The position numbers and the translations under genes are program-made. A stretch of DNA of 64,000 nucleotides from Bryobacterales bacterium KBS 96 (GTDB lineage: Bacteria; Acidobacteriota; Terriglobia; Bryobacterales; Bryobacteraceae), in NCBI GenBank assembly GCA_000381625.1, contig KB906767.1:438729-502728 (forward strand), written 5' to 3'. How positions within the stretch are numbered: position 1 is the stretch's first letter; each line of letters starts with the position of its first letter. Below are positions 37,338 to 46,597 of this stretch, piece by piece. The notes under the pieces are model-generated. The model searched no databases and was not told the DNA's origin. It saw only the letters and a list, made by a program, of their open reading frames with translations.

Positions 37338-37686
37338 GTGGTTGACCGAGCTTTCAATGAAGGCGATATAGAGACCGTCTTAAATTTTTACGAAGACGTC
37401 GCGGTTGTTATAACAGGATTCGGAAAAATGGCCCGAGGAAAAGACGAATTGCGATCATTCTTTGAGCGGGTGTTCGCCTCTAAACTGTCCTCACGCCATA
37501 TCAAGACTTACGTATTGGAAGCCGATGGAATTGCCTTGTTTCTGTCCCGCTGTCGATTCCCGTTCGGACCGTGAGTCCCAGGCAAGACGCTTCGTCGCAA
37601 CCACGGTACTGCGCAAGCAGCCAAATGGAAAATGGAAAGCGCTGATCGACAATCCGTTCGGACCGCTTGTTCTTGGTCCCGAATAG
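37338..37686 (+). pseudogene. NTF2/SnoaL-like protein with frameshift
   Basis: Frame one (37338-37574) encodes VDRAFNEGDIETVLNFYEDVAVVI and MARGKDELRSFFERVF, the typical first half of a DUF4440/SnoaL-like cone. Frame two, shifted by one base and ending at 37686, encodes the second half (TTVLRKQPNGKWKALIDNPFGP). The switch lies at about 37550-37590. The first helix and start region also look shortened. It follows the hicB remnant by 36 bases, making a short decay island. Confidence 0.7.
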
Positions 37687-37941
37687 CCGCTGGTGCAATC
37701 CGCAGCGGCGACCGCAGGCAGCAGCGCGGCGACTCCCGCGAAGCGCGAATTTGGACTCCTAAAAGTGCTTGAAAGAGCCGGAGTGGCCAAATCAATCAAG
37801 CTACCGCACGTGCCTTCCCATCAATGTGCGAGCGGGAACTTACTTCTATATACGTCCTGGTAAAGTCGAAAAATAGAATCGAGCGAATTGGATTGTGTAC
37901 ACACCTTCCAAGCGTTCGCGGTCGGGAAAGCTTAATCGGCG

Positions 37942-38616
37942 ATGTGGAAGATTTTCGTAATTTTCGGTCTCCTGGCAGGCGGCTTGGCTCTTACTGCGCA
38001 GGATGCGACGCAGCCTGGCACAGTCGCTCCTTCCGTCCAGAGGCTTCCACCGGGAACTCCCACGAACCGTGCCGTTGTCCCGAAGCTCGATAGCAAAGGG
38101 AAAGCCATCTACTGGTGGCGTCACGGATTTGGGGTCGGAATCCTTGCGGCGGATGTGGTTGCCGCCGGCATCAATCAGGCCAACGGCACGCCGCCCGAAT
38201 GGCAGGGCGCCGCCGGTCTCGGCAAACGGTTAGGCGATACGGTTGGATCCTCGTCAATCGCGGCGGGCATCGGATTCGGATTGTCGACGGCTCTTCACAT
38301 GGATCCGCGCTATTACCGGTGCACGACTTGCGGCTTCTGGGGGCACATCGGGTCCGCGGCGAAACAGAGTTTTGTGTATCGCACCGACAGCGAGAAGCTT
38401 GCTCCGGCAATCCCCGAACTCGCGAGCATCTACGGCGCTGGAATGATCTCGATGTCCTGGTATCCGAGCCGGTACGAGCCTCTGAGCGACGGCGTCCGGC
38501 GTGCGAACTACGTGATGCTCTGGCGTTTCGGCTTCGACCTCGTGCGTGAATTCGCGCCTCAGAAAGCGCGCAAGTTCTTCCGGTTGACGCCAAATGACGT
38601 TTACGACGATCAGTGA
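37942..38616 (+). CDS. Exported hypothetical protein
   Basis: A 224-residue protein with a signal peptide (1 to about 20, cleaved near LTAQD) and a Pro-rich linker to about residue 45. The mature part is Gly- and aromatic-rich (YWWRHGFGVGILAADVVAAGINQ and MDPRYYRCTTCGFWGHIG) and could be an outer-membrane or periplasmic domain. A similar layout occurs in uncharacterised acidobacterial proteins, as far as I recognise. One CTTCGFW motif holds the only cysteines. Function unknown. It stands alone upstream of the PadR gene. Confidence 0.7.
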   Translation: MWKIFVIFGLLAGGLALTAQDATQPGTVAPSVQRLPPGTPTNRAVVPKLDSKGKAIYWWRHGFGVGILAADVVAAGINQANGTPPEWQGAAGLGKRLGDTVGSSSIAAGIGFGLSTALHMDPRYYRCTTCGFWGHIGSAAKQSFVYRTDSEKLAPAIPELASIYGAGMISMSWYPSRYEPLSDGVRRANYVMLWRFGFDLVREFAPQKARKFFRLTPNDVYDDQ

Positions 38617-38930
38617 TCGGCTATGGCGCGCGTTCGGCATCCACAGGCCGTTTCCACCAATGGTGGCGGTAAGAATGCCATCCCGAAAAACATTGATGGG
38701 CGGACCACTCGACGATAACGCCGCTTGCCGAGGACTGCGCCAAGATTCGTAGATACTGCGCCGTTAGGGAGGAACCATTCCGGACATGAGAGAGTGCCGA
38801 GCCTCCGCGGCATTCTTGGGGTGAGAGCATAGTGCCCATCCGTGTTTCCAACTGGTTGGCCGCGGCTTAATTTCCAGAGTATTTATCAATAGTAGAAACT
38901 CTACACAAACCGTAGTAGAATACCTACACA
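38617..38930. other. Intergenic region before PadR gene
   Basis: I see no gene here that I can support. A minus-strand open frame (about 76 codons) lacks family features. The right end carries the PadR operator candidates. Confidence 0.4.
38892..38927. promoter_or_regulatory. PadR operator candidates (two half-palindromes)
   Basis: GTAGA-AAC-TCTAC (38892-38904) and GTAG-AATAC-CTAC (38915-38927) lie just before the PadR start at 38931. The first shares the core TAGA(A/G)ACTCTA with the operator of the other PadR gene at 21176-21192. Two sites fit cooperative binding and autoregulation. Confidence 0.55.
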
Positions 38931-39287
38931 ATGCGAAGCGAGCCGCCGTCCCATATTGAGCTGCTGCGAGGCACGCTCGATCTCCTTATCCTCCGCACGC
39001 TCCTCACCGGACCCACGCACGGCCACGCCATCGCGAAACACATTCAACGGACCTCGGAAGACCTCCTCCAAGTCGAGACCGGGTCTCTATATCCGGCGCT
39101 TCATCGGCTGGAGGCGAGAGGCTGGATCGCCGCCTTCTGGGAGCTGTCCATGAAGGGGAAACGGGCCAGAGTCTATCGCCTGACACGACAGGGGCGCAAA
39201 CAGCTTGCGGCCGAACAATCGAAGTGGGAGACGTTCTCCCGCGCTATGCGATTGATCGTGAATCCAGCCGGACAGGAGGGACAATGA
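38931..39287 (+). CDS. PadR family transcriptional regulator
   Basis: A 118-residue PadR protein (LLRGTLDLLILRTLL, GSLYPALHRLEARGWI, KRARVYRLTRQGRKQL). It is a paralogue of the regulator at 20836-21168. Its stop overlaps the start of the ADOP permease gene as ATGA, so it should be translated together with the transporter and repress its own promoter through the palindromes just upstream. Confidence 0.94.
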   Translation: MRSEPPSHIELLRGTLDLLILRTLLTGPTHGHAIAKHIQRTSEDLLQVETGSLYPALHRLEARGWIAAFWELSMKGKRARVYRLTRQGRKQLAAEQSKWETFSRAMRLIVNPAGQEGQ

Positions 39288-42046
39288 GCCCGTTCTTTCA
39301 AAAGCTGCGATCTTTGCTGCACCGCCGCCGGAAGGAAGAGGATTTTCGTGACGAACTTCAGTTTCATCTCGATGAGGAAGCGGAAGAGCGCCAGGCCGAG
39401 GGATTGCCCAGCGAAGAGGCGCGTTGCGCCGCCCGTCGCGACATTGGAAACATCACCCTCGTACAGGAGGAGGCTCGCGCCGCGTGGACTTGGACCTACA
39501 TGGAACAATTCGCGCAGGACTGCCGCTACGGTTTTCGCACCATCGCGGCGAACAAGACGTTCAGCCTGCTGGCGATTCTGTCTCTGGCGCTCGGCATCGG
39601 AGCCAACACGGCGATCTATAGCTTCATGGATTCGCTCCTCCTGCGCTCCCTGCCGGTCTCCGATCCCGAGTCGCTGGCCGTACTGAATTGGGGCGCCAAC
39701 CCCACCGGACGCGATTTCGTGATGCGTGGCATGAGCGGCAGCACCTGGCGTGATAGCAAATGGGCAGAGAGCGCCGGAATCTTTCCATTTCCCGCCTTCG
39801 AACTCATCCGGACCAACTCCGGCGCGGTTTTCTCGAGCGTGTTCGCTTACTATCCCACCCGCAAGGTCAACGTGATGGTGAAAGGCGAGGCCGAGCAAGC
39901 CAGTGGTGAGTTTGTCTCCGGGGATTATTTCCGCGGACTCGAGGTGCTGCCGGCTGCCGGACGCTTGATTATTCCGGACGACGATCGAGTTGGCGCACCG
40001 GCGGTCGTTGTCCTGAGTTTTGCATTCAGTCAAAGGCGCTTCGGCGATGCAGCGAGTGCGCCCGGCCAATCCATTCTGATTAATAACGTTCCGTTCACCG
40101 TTGCAGGAATCGCGCCGCCGGGATTTTTTGGCGTCGATCCCGCGGCGGCGCCCGATTTCTATGTTCCACTGCACACCAATCTCCTGTTTCCGCTAAGGGC
40201 AAGAGCGACCGATCCCCAGGTATATCTCGATCAAAATTACTATTGGCTCGAAATGATGGCCCGCCTTCGTCCGGGCGTAAGCCTGACGCAAGCGCAGGCG
40301 GTGCTGGGCCCGGTGTTTCACCGGTGGGTTGCGTCCACGGCAAATGATCGCGAGCGCGCGACGCTTCCCGAACTGCTGATCCGGGAGGGGGCGACGGGGC
40401 TTAATACGCTGCGGCGGCAGTATTCGAAACCCTTGTACGTGTTGTTAGCGATGGTGGGGCTGATCCTGGCGATTGCATGCGCCAACATCGCGAACCTCCT
40501 GCTGGCGAGAGCGACTGCGCGCAGACGCGAAATGGCGGTGCGGCTCAGCATGGGCGCGGGGCGATTCCGCGTGATCCGCCAACTCTTGACAGAGAGCGTA
40601 CTCCTGGCATCGATCGGCGGCGTCTTGGGAGTGGCATTCGCGATATGGGGAATTCGATTCCTTACGCTCCTGCTGGCGAACGGAAGAGAGGATTTCACGC
40701 TGCATCCGCATTTGAACTGGCACGTGCTGGGCGTGGCTGTGCTGCTATCGCTGCTGACAGGGCTGCTGTTCGGACTTGCTCCGGCGCTTCAGGCGACCCG
40801 CGTGGATGTGATGCCGGCGCTGAAAGAAACGCGAGCGGGACAGCCGGGTTCGCAGCATTCCTTCCGCCGCGCGAGCCTCAGCCAGGTGCTCGTGGCGACG
40901 CAGATCGGCATCTCCTTACTGATGCTCGTTGCGGCGGGACTGTTTGTGCGAACGTTGTCGAATCTGCAATCCATTCAGTTGGGATTCAGCCGTGAAAACG
41001 TACTGCTGTTCCGGATCAACGCGCGGCAGGCGGGACATCGGGATCCGGAGATCGTCACGTTCTACAGCGATTTGCAAACGCGGTTCAGCGCGATTCCGGG
41101 CATCCGCGGCGCAAGCGCCTCCCAATCGCCGCTGCTCGGGGAAGGCACGTGGTCGGGATGGGTCGTGCCGGTAGGCCAGCAACGAAAAGCGCCGACTCAT
41201 ATTTTGATGACCGCACCCGATTTCTTTAAGACGATGCAGATCCCAGTGGTGCTGGGACGCGCGTTCGACGATCGCGACCAGCCCGGCTCACGGGCGGTCG
41301 CCGTGGTGAGCGAAGCGTACGTTAAGAGAAATTTCCCCGATCGGAATCCGCTGGGCCAGCATATCGTCATTAGCCGCCGTCCGCCTTTGGAAGACCGGGA
41401 CGTCGAGATTGTCGGCGTTGCCAAGAACGTACGCTATGGCGCTCTAAAAGGCGAGTTTCGGGATATCGCATATCTCCCGTTCAACCAGGGCTCGTACTAT
41501 CCGGTCGAAGAGATGACGTTCGCCCTTCGCACCAGCGGCGACCCGCTTCGCTACATCAACGCGGTGCGCGCGATCGTGAGCCATGCCGACGCGCGCGTTC
41601 CGGTGACAGATGTCAAGACACAAGTGGCCCAGGTCGATCAGATGATGAATCAGGAGATCATCTTCGCCAGACTGTGCACTGCCTTCGCCATCCTGGCATT
41701 ACTTATCGCGTGTGTCGGGTTGTACGGCACAATGTCCTACACGGTCGCGCGGCGCACGAGTGAGATCGGCATCCGGATAGCGCTCGGAGCGCAGCGCGGC
41801 GCTGTCGTTTGGATGGTGCTGCGCCAAGCCTTTGTGCTGGCGGTAGTGGGGCTCGCGATCGGTATACCCACCGCGCTCGGCATATCGAGATTCGTAGAGT
41901 CTTTTCTTTTTGGTGTGAAACCGAATAGCACGGCTGCCTTGGTATTAGCAGTAGCCATTCTCCTGAGCGCGGTGCTTGTGGCTGGTTACATGCCTGCGAG
42001 AAAGGCTTCTCGAATCGATCCGATGATTGCCGTACGGCATGAGTGA
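39284..42046 (+). CDS. ADOP-type ABC permease (MacB/FtsX duplicated)
   Basis: A 920-residue inner-membrane protein: N-terminal prefix domain (about 1-90, KEEDFRDELQFHLDEEAEER), first membrane helix, a MacB-like periplasmic domain, three helices of the first FtsX block (NIANLLLARATARRREMAVRLSMGAG), a second periplasmic domain and the final FtsX block (VARRTSEIGIRIALGAQRG). No ATPase domain or gene is present nearby, as is usual for these duplicated orphan permeases. The start ATG 39284 overlaps the PadR stop; the longer frame upstream is not used. Substrate unknown. Confidence 0.93.
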   Translation: MSPFFQKLRSLLHRRRKEEDFRDELQFHLDEEAEERQAEGLPSEEARCAARRDIGNITLVQEEARAAWTWTYMEQFAQDCRYGFRTIAANKTFSLLAILSLALGIGANTAIYSFMDSLLLRSLPVSDPESLAVLNWGANPTGRDFVMRGMSGSTWRDSKWAESAGIFPFPAFELIRTNSGAVFSSVFAYYPTRKVNVMVKGEAEQASGEFVSGDYFRGLEVLPAAGRLIIPDDDRVGAPAVVVLSFAFSQRRFGDAASAPGQSILINNVPFTVAGIAPPGFFGVDPAAAPDFYVPLHTNLLFPLRARATDPQVYLDQNYYWLEMMARLRPGVSLTQAQAVLGPVFHRWVASTANDRERATLPELLIREGATGLNTLRRQYSKPLYVLLAMVGLILAIACANIANLLLARATARRREMAVRLSMGAGRFRVIRQLLTESVLLASIGGVLGVAFAIWGIRFLTLLLANGREDFTLHPHLNWHVLGVAVLLSLLTGLLFGLAPALQATRVDVMPALKETRAGQPGSQHSFRRASLSQVLVATQIGISLLMLVAAGLFVRTLSNLQSIQLGFSRENVLLFRINARQAGHRDPEIVTFYSDLQTRFSAIPGIRGASASQSPLLGEGTWSGWVVPVGQQRKAPTHILMTAPDFFKTMQIPVVLGRAFDDRDQPGSRAVAVVSEAYVKRNFPDRNPLGQHIVISRRPPLEDRDVEIVGVAKNVRYGALKGEFRDIAYLPFNQGSYYPVEEMTFALRTSGDPLRYINAVRAIVSHADARVPVTDVKTQVAQVDQMMNQEIIFARLCTAFAILALLIACVGLYGTMSYTVARRTSEIGIRIALGAQRGAVVWMVLRQAFVLAVVGLAIGIPTALGISRFVESFLFGVKPNSTAALVLAVAILLSAVLVAGYMPARKASRIDPMIAVRHE

Positions 42047-42181
42047 GTTGCATCGTCTCCAGGTTCGTTTTAGCTGACGTGGTGTGAAGTAGCCCCTCCC
42101 TTGTCGCGCAGTGTTTACCGAACTTGTCCGCGCGTGGTTGTCGGGTTTGGAAAAACCGTTACCGCATCCCGCCAGGTCCCC

Positions 42182-44608
42182 TCACTCCTCATGTAGCGTT
42201 TGCGCTGGATCCAGCCTCACGATCCGCAGCGACGGCAGCAAAGTGGCTGCGGCCGCTACCGCTAGCAGCAGGACGGCAACTCCCGCGAATGTGAGCGCGT
42301 CCATCGTGCTGACGCCCCACACCAGCCTTTGGAGAAGGCGTCCCGCAAACAAGGCAAGCACCGCCCCCATGGCGACGCCGAACACGGCGAGGCGGATGCC
42401 CGAGCCGATAATGGCGACGAGCACCTGCCGCAAGGTCGCGCCTAGCGCCATGCGAATTCCAATCTCCCTGGTTCGTTCGGCCACCGAATGCGCCATTAGC
42501 CCGTAAACGCCGAGCGCCGCGAGTAGGAGCGCCAGGCCAGCGAATACGGAGAAGAGCACCGCGCGATATCGCTCTCCGGTGAGGGCCGTCGATTTGAGAT
42601 CGATCATGCTGTGGAAGGACGCGAACGGCAGTTGTGGATCAATTGTCTGAACCGCGTTCTGCATCTTTCCGGCAACGCTCGCGGCGCCGGCATGCGTTCG
42701 CACAATCCAATTCGGGGAAAACCACGTGTGTACTAGCTGGAGGAAAGCGTCCGTTGTCTGCGCGGCGGGAATGTAAACCGTCGGCGTCGCGGCGAGGGGG
42801 CCGAAACCGCCAAGATTACTCGATTGTTCTATATTACCGACCACGCCCACGATATCGGTGGTGCCATCCAGTTTCAAATGGCTGCCCAGGGCCTCTTGTT
42901 GCTTCAGATAGCGGTTCACGAACGCCTGGTTCACAATGGCGACATGCTGAGACGTCGCGCCATCGAGATCCGAAAAGCGGCGTCCGGCGAGAAGCTGCAT
43001 TCGCAGCGTCTCGAAATATCCCGGCGTGACGTAGACCATGTCGGTCCCATTACTCATGCCTTTATTCGGTCCGTCAAGAATCTCAAATCCATCGTTTAGC
43101 GGTGTCTGGTACGGCAGAGACAGTCCAACTGCTGCCGATTCAACGCCGGGCAATGCGCGGATGCGCTCCAGGCTCTGATCGAACAGCTTGTTTACCGCCG
43201 CGCTTGTGGCATAGCGGGCGTCCTGTAGCGAGAGCTGAGCCGTGAACACGTTGCGCCCGTCAAAGCCCGGATTAAGCCCGCTCAAATAGGCCAGCGTTCG
43301 GATCATCAGTCCCGCTCCGATCAGTAAAACGAACCCAAGCGCGATCTCCGCGATCACGAGCGCCGCACGCGACCTGCGCCGCTTACCGCCGGACGCGCCG
43401 CGCCCGCCATCGACGAGTACGGAGCGGATGTCGAGGCGGCTCGTTTCAAGCGCCGGAAGCAACCCGAACAACAGGCTGGTGACGATGGCGATGACCAGAG
43501 TCGCGCCTAGCACCCGGGCATCCAGAGTAACGGGACGCCACAAATGGAAACCGCCGGCGCCGAGGAGTTGGAGCCCGTATATTCCAAAGCTGCCGAGCCA
43601 TGCGCCAAGCGCGCCGCCTGCGAGCGCGAGCAACACGCTTTCGAAGAGAAGTTGACGGATAATCGCCGCGCGGCTCGCGCCGAGAGCCATCCGCGTCGCA
43701 ATTTCGCGAGACCGGTGAGCGGCGCGCGCCAGCAGCAGGCCCGCGATGTTCACGCATCCGATCAGCAAAACGGCGAGCACCGCAATCCAGGCCGGCAGCA
43801 GCGAGTTGCGAACGTTATCCGTCAAGCCGCGCTGTAACGACGCCAGACGAAAATCCACGGATATCTCCTTGGGGATGTGGAGCGACGGTAGCGCTTCGCG
43901 AGCCACCAGTTGCAATTGGGAACTGCCCTGAGCCCATGTAATTCCCGGCTTCAGGCGGGCGATGATGGCATAGTTTGTCCCGCTGCCTTCGCCTGTTGTC
44001 GAAGGGCGCAGCGGCGTCCAGAGGTCGGCCGGCGCCAGCATCGGAAATTCGCGCGGCATCACGCCGACGATGGTGAACGGTTCTCCGCGAAGTGTCACGG
44101 CTTTGCCGATTACCGATGGATTGCCGTGAAAGATCCGGCGCCACAAACCGTAGCTGAGCACCGTAACCGGAGGGCCGCCCGAGGTATCTTCGACACTCGT
44201 AAAGCTTCGGCCCAACTGGGGAGCAATGCCAAGCACCTTAAAGTAATCCGCTGACACACGGCTTTGCTGAACATATTGGACTTGCCCGCCGGCCGCGAGA
44301 TTTACGCCGGATTCGCCTCCGATTGCAGCCGAATCGAGGTCGGTCGCGCGGTTGTGGACCGCCTGCCAAAGTGTTCCGTTGGCGCCGAATTGCGTGCCTT
44401 CCCCGCGCGGGCTGCGAATGTGCGTTCCAACCATCGCGAGGCTGTCCGGTTGAGGGTAGGGAAGCGGCCGGACGAGCACGGCATCGACCACGCTATAGAT
44501 CGCCGTGTTTGCCCCGATGCAGAGCGCCAGCGTTACCACCACCGTTAACGTAACGCCGGGATTCTTACGCAACTGGCGTACGGAATAGGCAAGTTCGTTC
44601 CAGAGCAT
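42182..44608 (-). CDS. ADOP-type ABC permease without the prefix domain
   Basis: About 808 residues with the same duplicated FtsX/MacB layout as 39284-42046 (NIAGLLLARAAHRSREIATRMALGAS and VAERTREIGIRMALGATLRQ), but beginning directly with the first membrane helix region (LWNELAYSVRQLRKNPGVT). No PadR gene precedes it. ATG 44608 is chosen as the family start; the upstream frame adds 15 residues with no match. It converges with the other permease gene, leaving 135 bases between. Confidence 0.92.
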   Translation of the reverse strand: MLWNELAYSVRQLRKNPGVTLTVVVTLALCIGANTAIYSVVDAVLVRPLPYPQPDSLAMVGTHIRSPRGEGTQFGANGTLWQAVHNRATDLDSAAIGGESGVNLAAGGQVQYVQQSRVSADYFKVLGIAPQLGRSFTSVEDTSGGPPVTVLSYGLWRRIFHGNPSVIGKAVTLRGEPFTIVGVMPREFPMLAPADLWTPLRPSTTGEGSGTNYAIIARLKPGITWAQGSSQLQLVAREALPSLHIPKEISVDFRLASLQRGLTDNVRNSLLPAWIAVLAVLLIGCVNIAGLLLARAAHRSREIATRMALGASRAAIIRQLLFESVLLALAGGALGAWLGSFGIYGLQLLGAGGFHLWRPVTLDARVLGATLVIAIVTSLLFGLLPALETSRLDIRSVLVDGGRGASGGKRRRSRAALVIAEIALGFVLLIGAGLMIRTLAYLSGLNPGFDGRNVFTAQLSLQDARYATSAAVNKLFDQSLERIRALPGVESAAVGLSLPYQTPLNDGFEILDGPNKGMSNGTDMVYVTPGYFETLRMQLLAGRRFSDLDGATSQHVAIVNQAFVNRYLKQQEALGSHLKLDGTTDIVGVVGNIEQSSNLGGFGPLAATPTVYIPAAQTTDAFLQLVHTWFSPNWIVRTHAGAASVAGKMQNAVQTIDPQLPFASFHSMIDLKSTALTGERYRAVLFSVFAGLALLLAALGVYGLMAHSVAERTREIGIRMALGATLRQVLVAIIGSGIRLAVFGVAMGAVLALFAGRLLQRLVWGVSTMDALTFAGVAVLLLAVAAAATLLPSLRIVRLDPAQTLHEE

Positions 44609-44698
44609 GATGACTATAGACACAGTTGTCGCACCAAAGTTCAGGGAAAACAAGGCATTTCCCGTCGGCGCGGAACGCTATTCTGAAACTGTTCGCAA

Positions 44699-45736
44699 AT
44701 GGAGTTTCGCCGTATCTTAGTGCGTGCTACCAACTGGGTTGGAGACGCAGTCATGTCCCTGCCCGCGCTGCACGCGCTTCGGGCGGCATACCCGCGCGCG
44801 CACATCGCTATTCTCGCGCGGCCGTGGGTGGCGGGTCTCTACGGACGTGAGCCATTTTGCGATGAAATTATTCCCTACGAAGCCGGAAAGGGGTGGAGGG
44901 AACTGGGGACGAAGGCTGTAATTGCTGTCTCGCTGCGCGACCGGCAGTTCGACTGCGCGGTCCTGCTGCAGAATGCCTTTGAAGCTGCGGCGCTGGCGTG
45001 GATGGCGCGCATTCCGGTGCGTATCGGCTACGATCGCGATGCGCGCGGGCGGCTGCTGACAAACCCTGTTCCCGTGCCGAAACCCGGCGAAATACCGGTG
45101 CATCAACGGTTTTACTACCTGGAGCTATTAAAACGCGGCGGCTTGATCCCGGCCTATTCTCTCGAATCCGAAATCCGGTTGACGGGTGGCGGGTCCGCGG
45201 CCCAGAATGGACGAGCGCTGCTATCGGGCGCCGGATTGAGCCCACCGTTCCTCGGCGTCAGCCCAGGGGCTGCCTTCGGAGGCGCGAAGCGCTGGCTTCC
45301 GGAGCGTTTCGCGGACAGCGCCGTGAAACTGGCGCGCCAGCGTGGCTCTTCCGTCGTAATTTTCGGATCGAAAGAAGAAGCGGTAATCGGAGAGCAGGTT
45401 GCCCGCGAAATCGAGCAGGCGGGCGTGGCCGTTCATAACCTGGCTGGGAAGACTTCGTTACGGGAATTCATCGACATGGCAGCCGCTTGCGAGCTGTTTC
45501 TCACAAACGATTCGGGCAGCATGCACATCGCATCCGCGCTTGGTATCCCGACCGTCGTCATATTCGGCCCGACGGACGAAACCGCGACAGGCCCTGCCGG
45601 GCGCAGAAACGCGGTTCTTCGCGAGCCGGTGGAGTGCTCGCCCTGCCATCGCCGCGAGTGCCCCATCGATCACCGCTGCATGACGCGCGTCACTGCGGAT
45701 CGCGCCGTGGAGGCTGGGCTGGAGTTGCTGAAATAG
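44699..45736 (+). CDS. waaF: ADP-heptose:LPS heptosyltransferase II
   Basis: Adds the second heptose to the lipopolysaccharide inner core. The 345-residue GT9 protein begins ILVRATNWVGDAVMSLPAL, a waaF hallmark, and has the acceptor and ADP-heptose sites SPGAAFGGAKRWLPERFA and NDSGSMHIASALGIPTVVIFGPTD. The C-terminal CxxCHRRECPIDHRCM cluster is common in the family. It is the first gene of a possible core-oligosaccharide cluster, although a 465-base gap with the dispersed repeat follows. Confidence 0.94.
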   Translation: MEFRRILVRATNWVGDAVMSLPALHALRAAYPRAHIAILARPWVAGLYGREPFCDEIIPYEAGKGWRELGTKAVIAVSLRDRQFDCAVLLQNAFEAAALAWMARIPVRIGYDRDARGRLLTNPVPVPKPGEIPVHQRFYYLELLKRGGLIPAYSLESEIRLTGGGSAAQNGRALLSGAGLSPPFLGVSPGAAFGGAKRWLPERFADSAVKLARQRGSSVVIFGSKEEAVIGEQVAREIEQAGVAVHNLAGKTSLREFIDMAAACELFLTNDSGSMHIASALGIPTVVIFGPTDETATGPAGRRNAVLREPVECSPCHRRECPIDHRCMTRVTADRAVEAGLELLK

Positions 45737-46201
45737 ACCAATGCGTGAGAACGTGCTTTCGAATGCCGGTTACCTTTTGTGGACACTTCGACCGGCAATA
45801 ATGAGGAAGTCCCCATGGTCCTGTGGCTCACAGAATCGGATGAAGACGCCTTTCGACCCGCGCACCCACGTGCGGCGGCTCTGTTTCCGGGTAACCTCGA
45901 TTCGGAGCCGCCTTGCGTCAGCAAGCGGGTTTTCCGGTGGCCGTGTAACGCCCGGTTACCTGCACCGAACCGCGACCGTCAGGGAGCGGATGTCTTCAAC
46001 GGAGCGGACGTTTAACCGAGTACTCCGTGGCGCAGGCTCTCAGCCTTGCAGCGTCGAGACTCATCTCGACGAAGTCACCCCTAAGAGGCCGGGCGCCGAG
46101 TCCCCGCACAGCAGACACGAGTGTCCGCGCCAGCGGCTTATCGATCAAAGATTGCTCCCATCAACGAGCCCCTGGAAACCTGAGATGTCTCGAGAGATTT
46201 A
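45737..46201. other. Gap filled by repeat sequence
   Basis: No gene is supported. The left half contains copy 2 of the dispersed repeat. To the right, phrases such as CGTCGAGACTCATCTCGACG (46049-46068) form further short hairpins, suggesting more than one repeat unit. The gap splits the heptosyltransferase genes. Confidence 0.5.
45839..46000 (+). repeat. Dispersed palindromic intergenic repeat, copy 2
   Basis: Collinear with copy 1 (3277-3433): GATGAAGACGCCTTTCGACC, then GGCGGCTCTGTTTCCGGGTA, the partner arm CGGAGCCGCC, GCAAGCGGGTTTTCC and GAACCGCGACCGTCAGGGAG. Differences from copy 1 are scattered substitutions, as expected for an old dispersed family. Confidence 0.75.
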
Positions 46202-46597
46202 GTGGATACAAGAGAAAAGATTCGTAGTTTAGAGAATTTACGCGAAACGTTGTCGCGCGACGCCTGGACCGTGATTGCCGGTTTTTTCGACCCGTTGACG
46301 GCGGAGGCTGCCGAACGAGTCGCCGGTCTGGCGGCGGCCGGACGCAAATTGTTGGTCGTGATCCGGCCGCGCGATAACGAGTTGCTCAGTATGGAAGCGC
46401 GGGCCATCCTGATGGCGGCATTGCGATGCGTCGATGCCGTGTACATCGAGACATCACCGGAATGGCGCGACGTGGTGCGGCGGAATCCTTCGGCCAGAAT
46501 CGATGAGGATAGCGCCGCCGATCTGCGGCGCAGCCAGGAATTGGAGCGGCTGGTGTTGGAGCGGCAGGCCGCTGCCGTGGGACCGCAAGCCGGATGA
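46202..46597 (+). CDS. HldE/RfaE-type nucleotidyltransferase-like protein lacking the HxGH motif
   Basis: A 131-residue protein. Residues about 22-80 (AGFFDPLTAEAAERVAGLAA, then LLVVIRPR, then EARAILMAALRCVDAVYIE) follow the Rossmann-like nucleotidyltransferase domain of ADP-heptose synthase, but the catalytic HxGH is replaced by TAEA-like residues. It therefore probably cannot transfer a nucleotide. It sits directly before a heptosyltransferase gene with an ATGA overlap, which suggests a regulatory or scaffold role in core-heptose synthesis. GTG 46202 is the start used. Confidence 0.65.
   Translation: MDTREKIRSLENLRETLSRDAWTVIAGFFDPLTAEAAERVAGLAAAGRKLLVVIRPRDNELLSMEARAILMAALRCVDAVYIETSPEWRDVVRRNPSARIDEDSAADLRRSQELERLVLERQAAAVGPQAG

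Noticed and set aside
38621-38851. 76-codon minus-strand frame in the gap before PadR
   Set aside because: No family features; it was not counted as a gene.
39173-40174. 333-codon antisense frame opposite the ADOP permease
   Set aside because: Overlaps the well-supported permease and has no recognisable domain.
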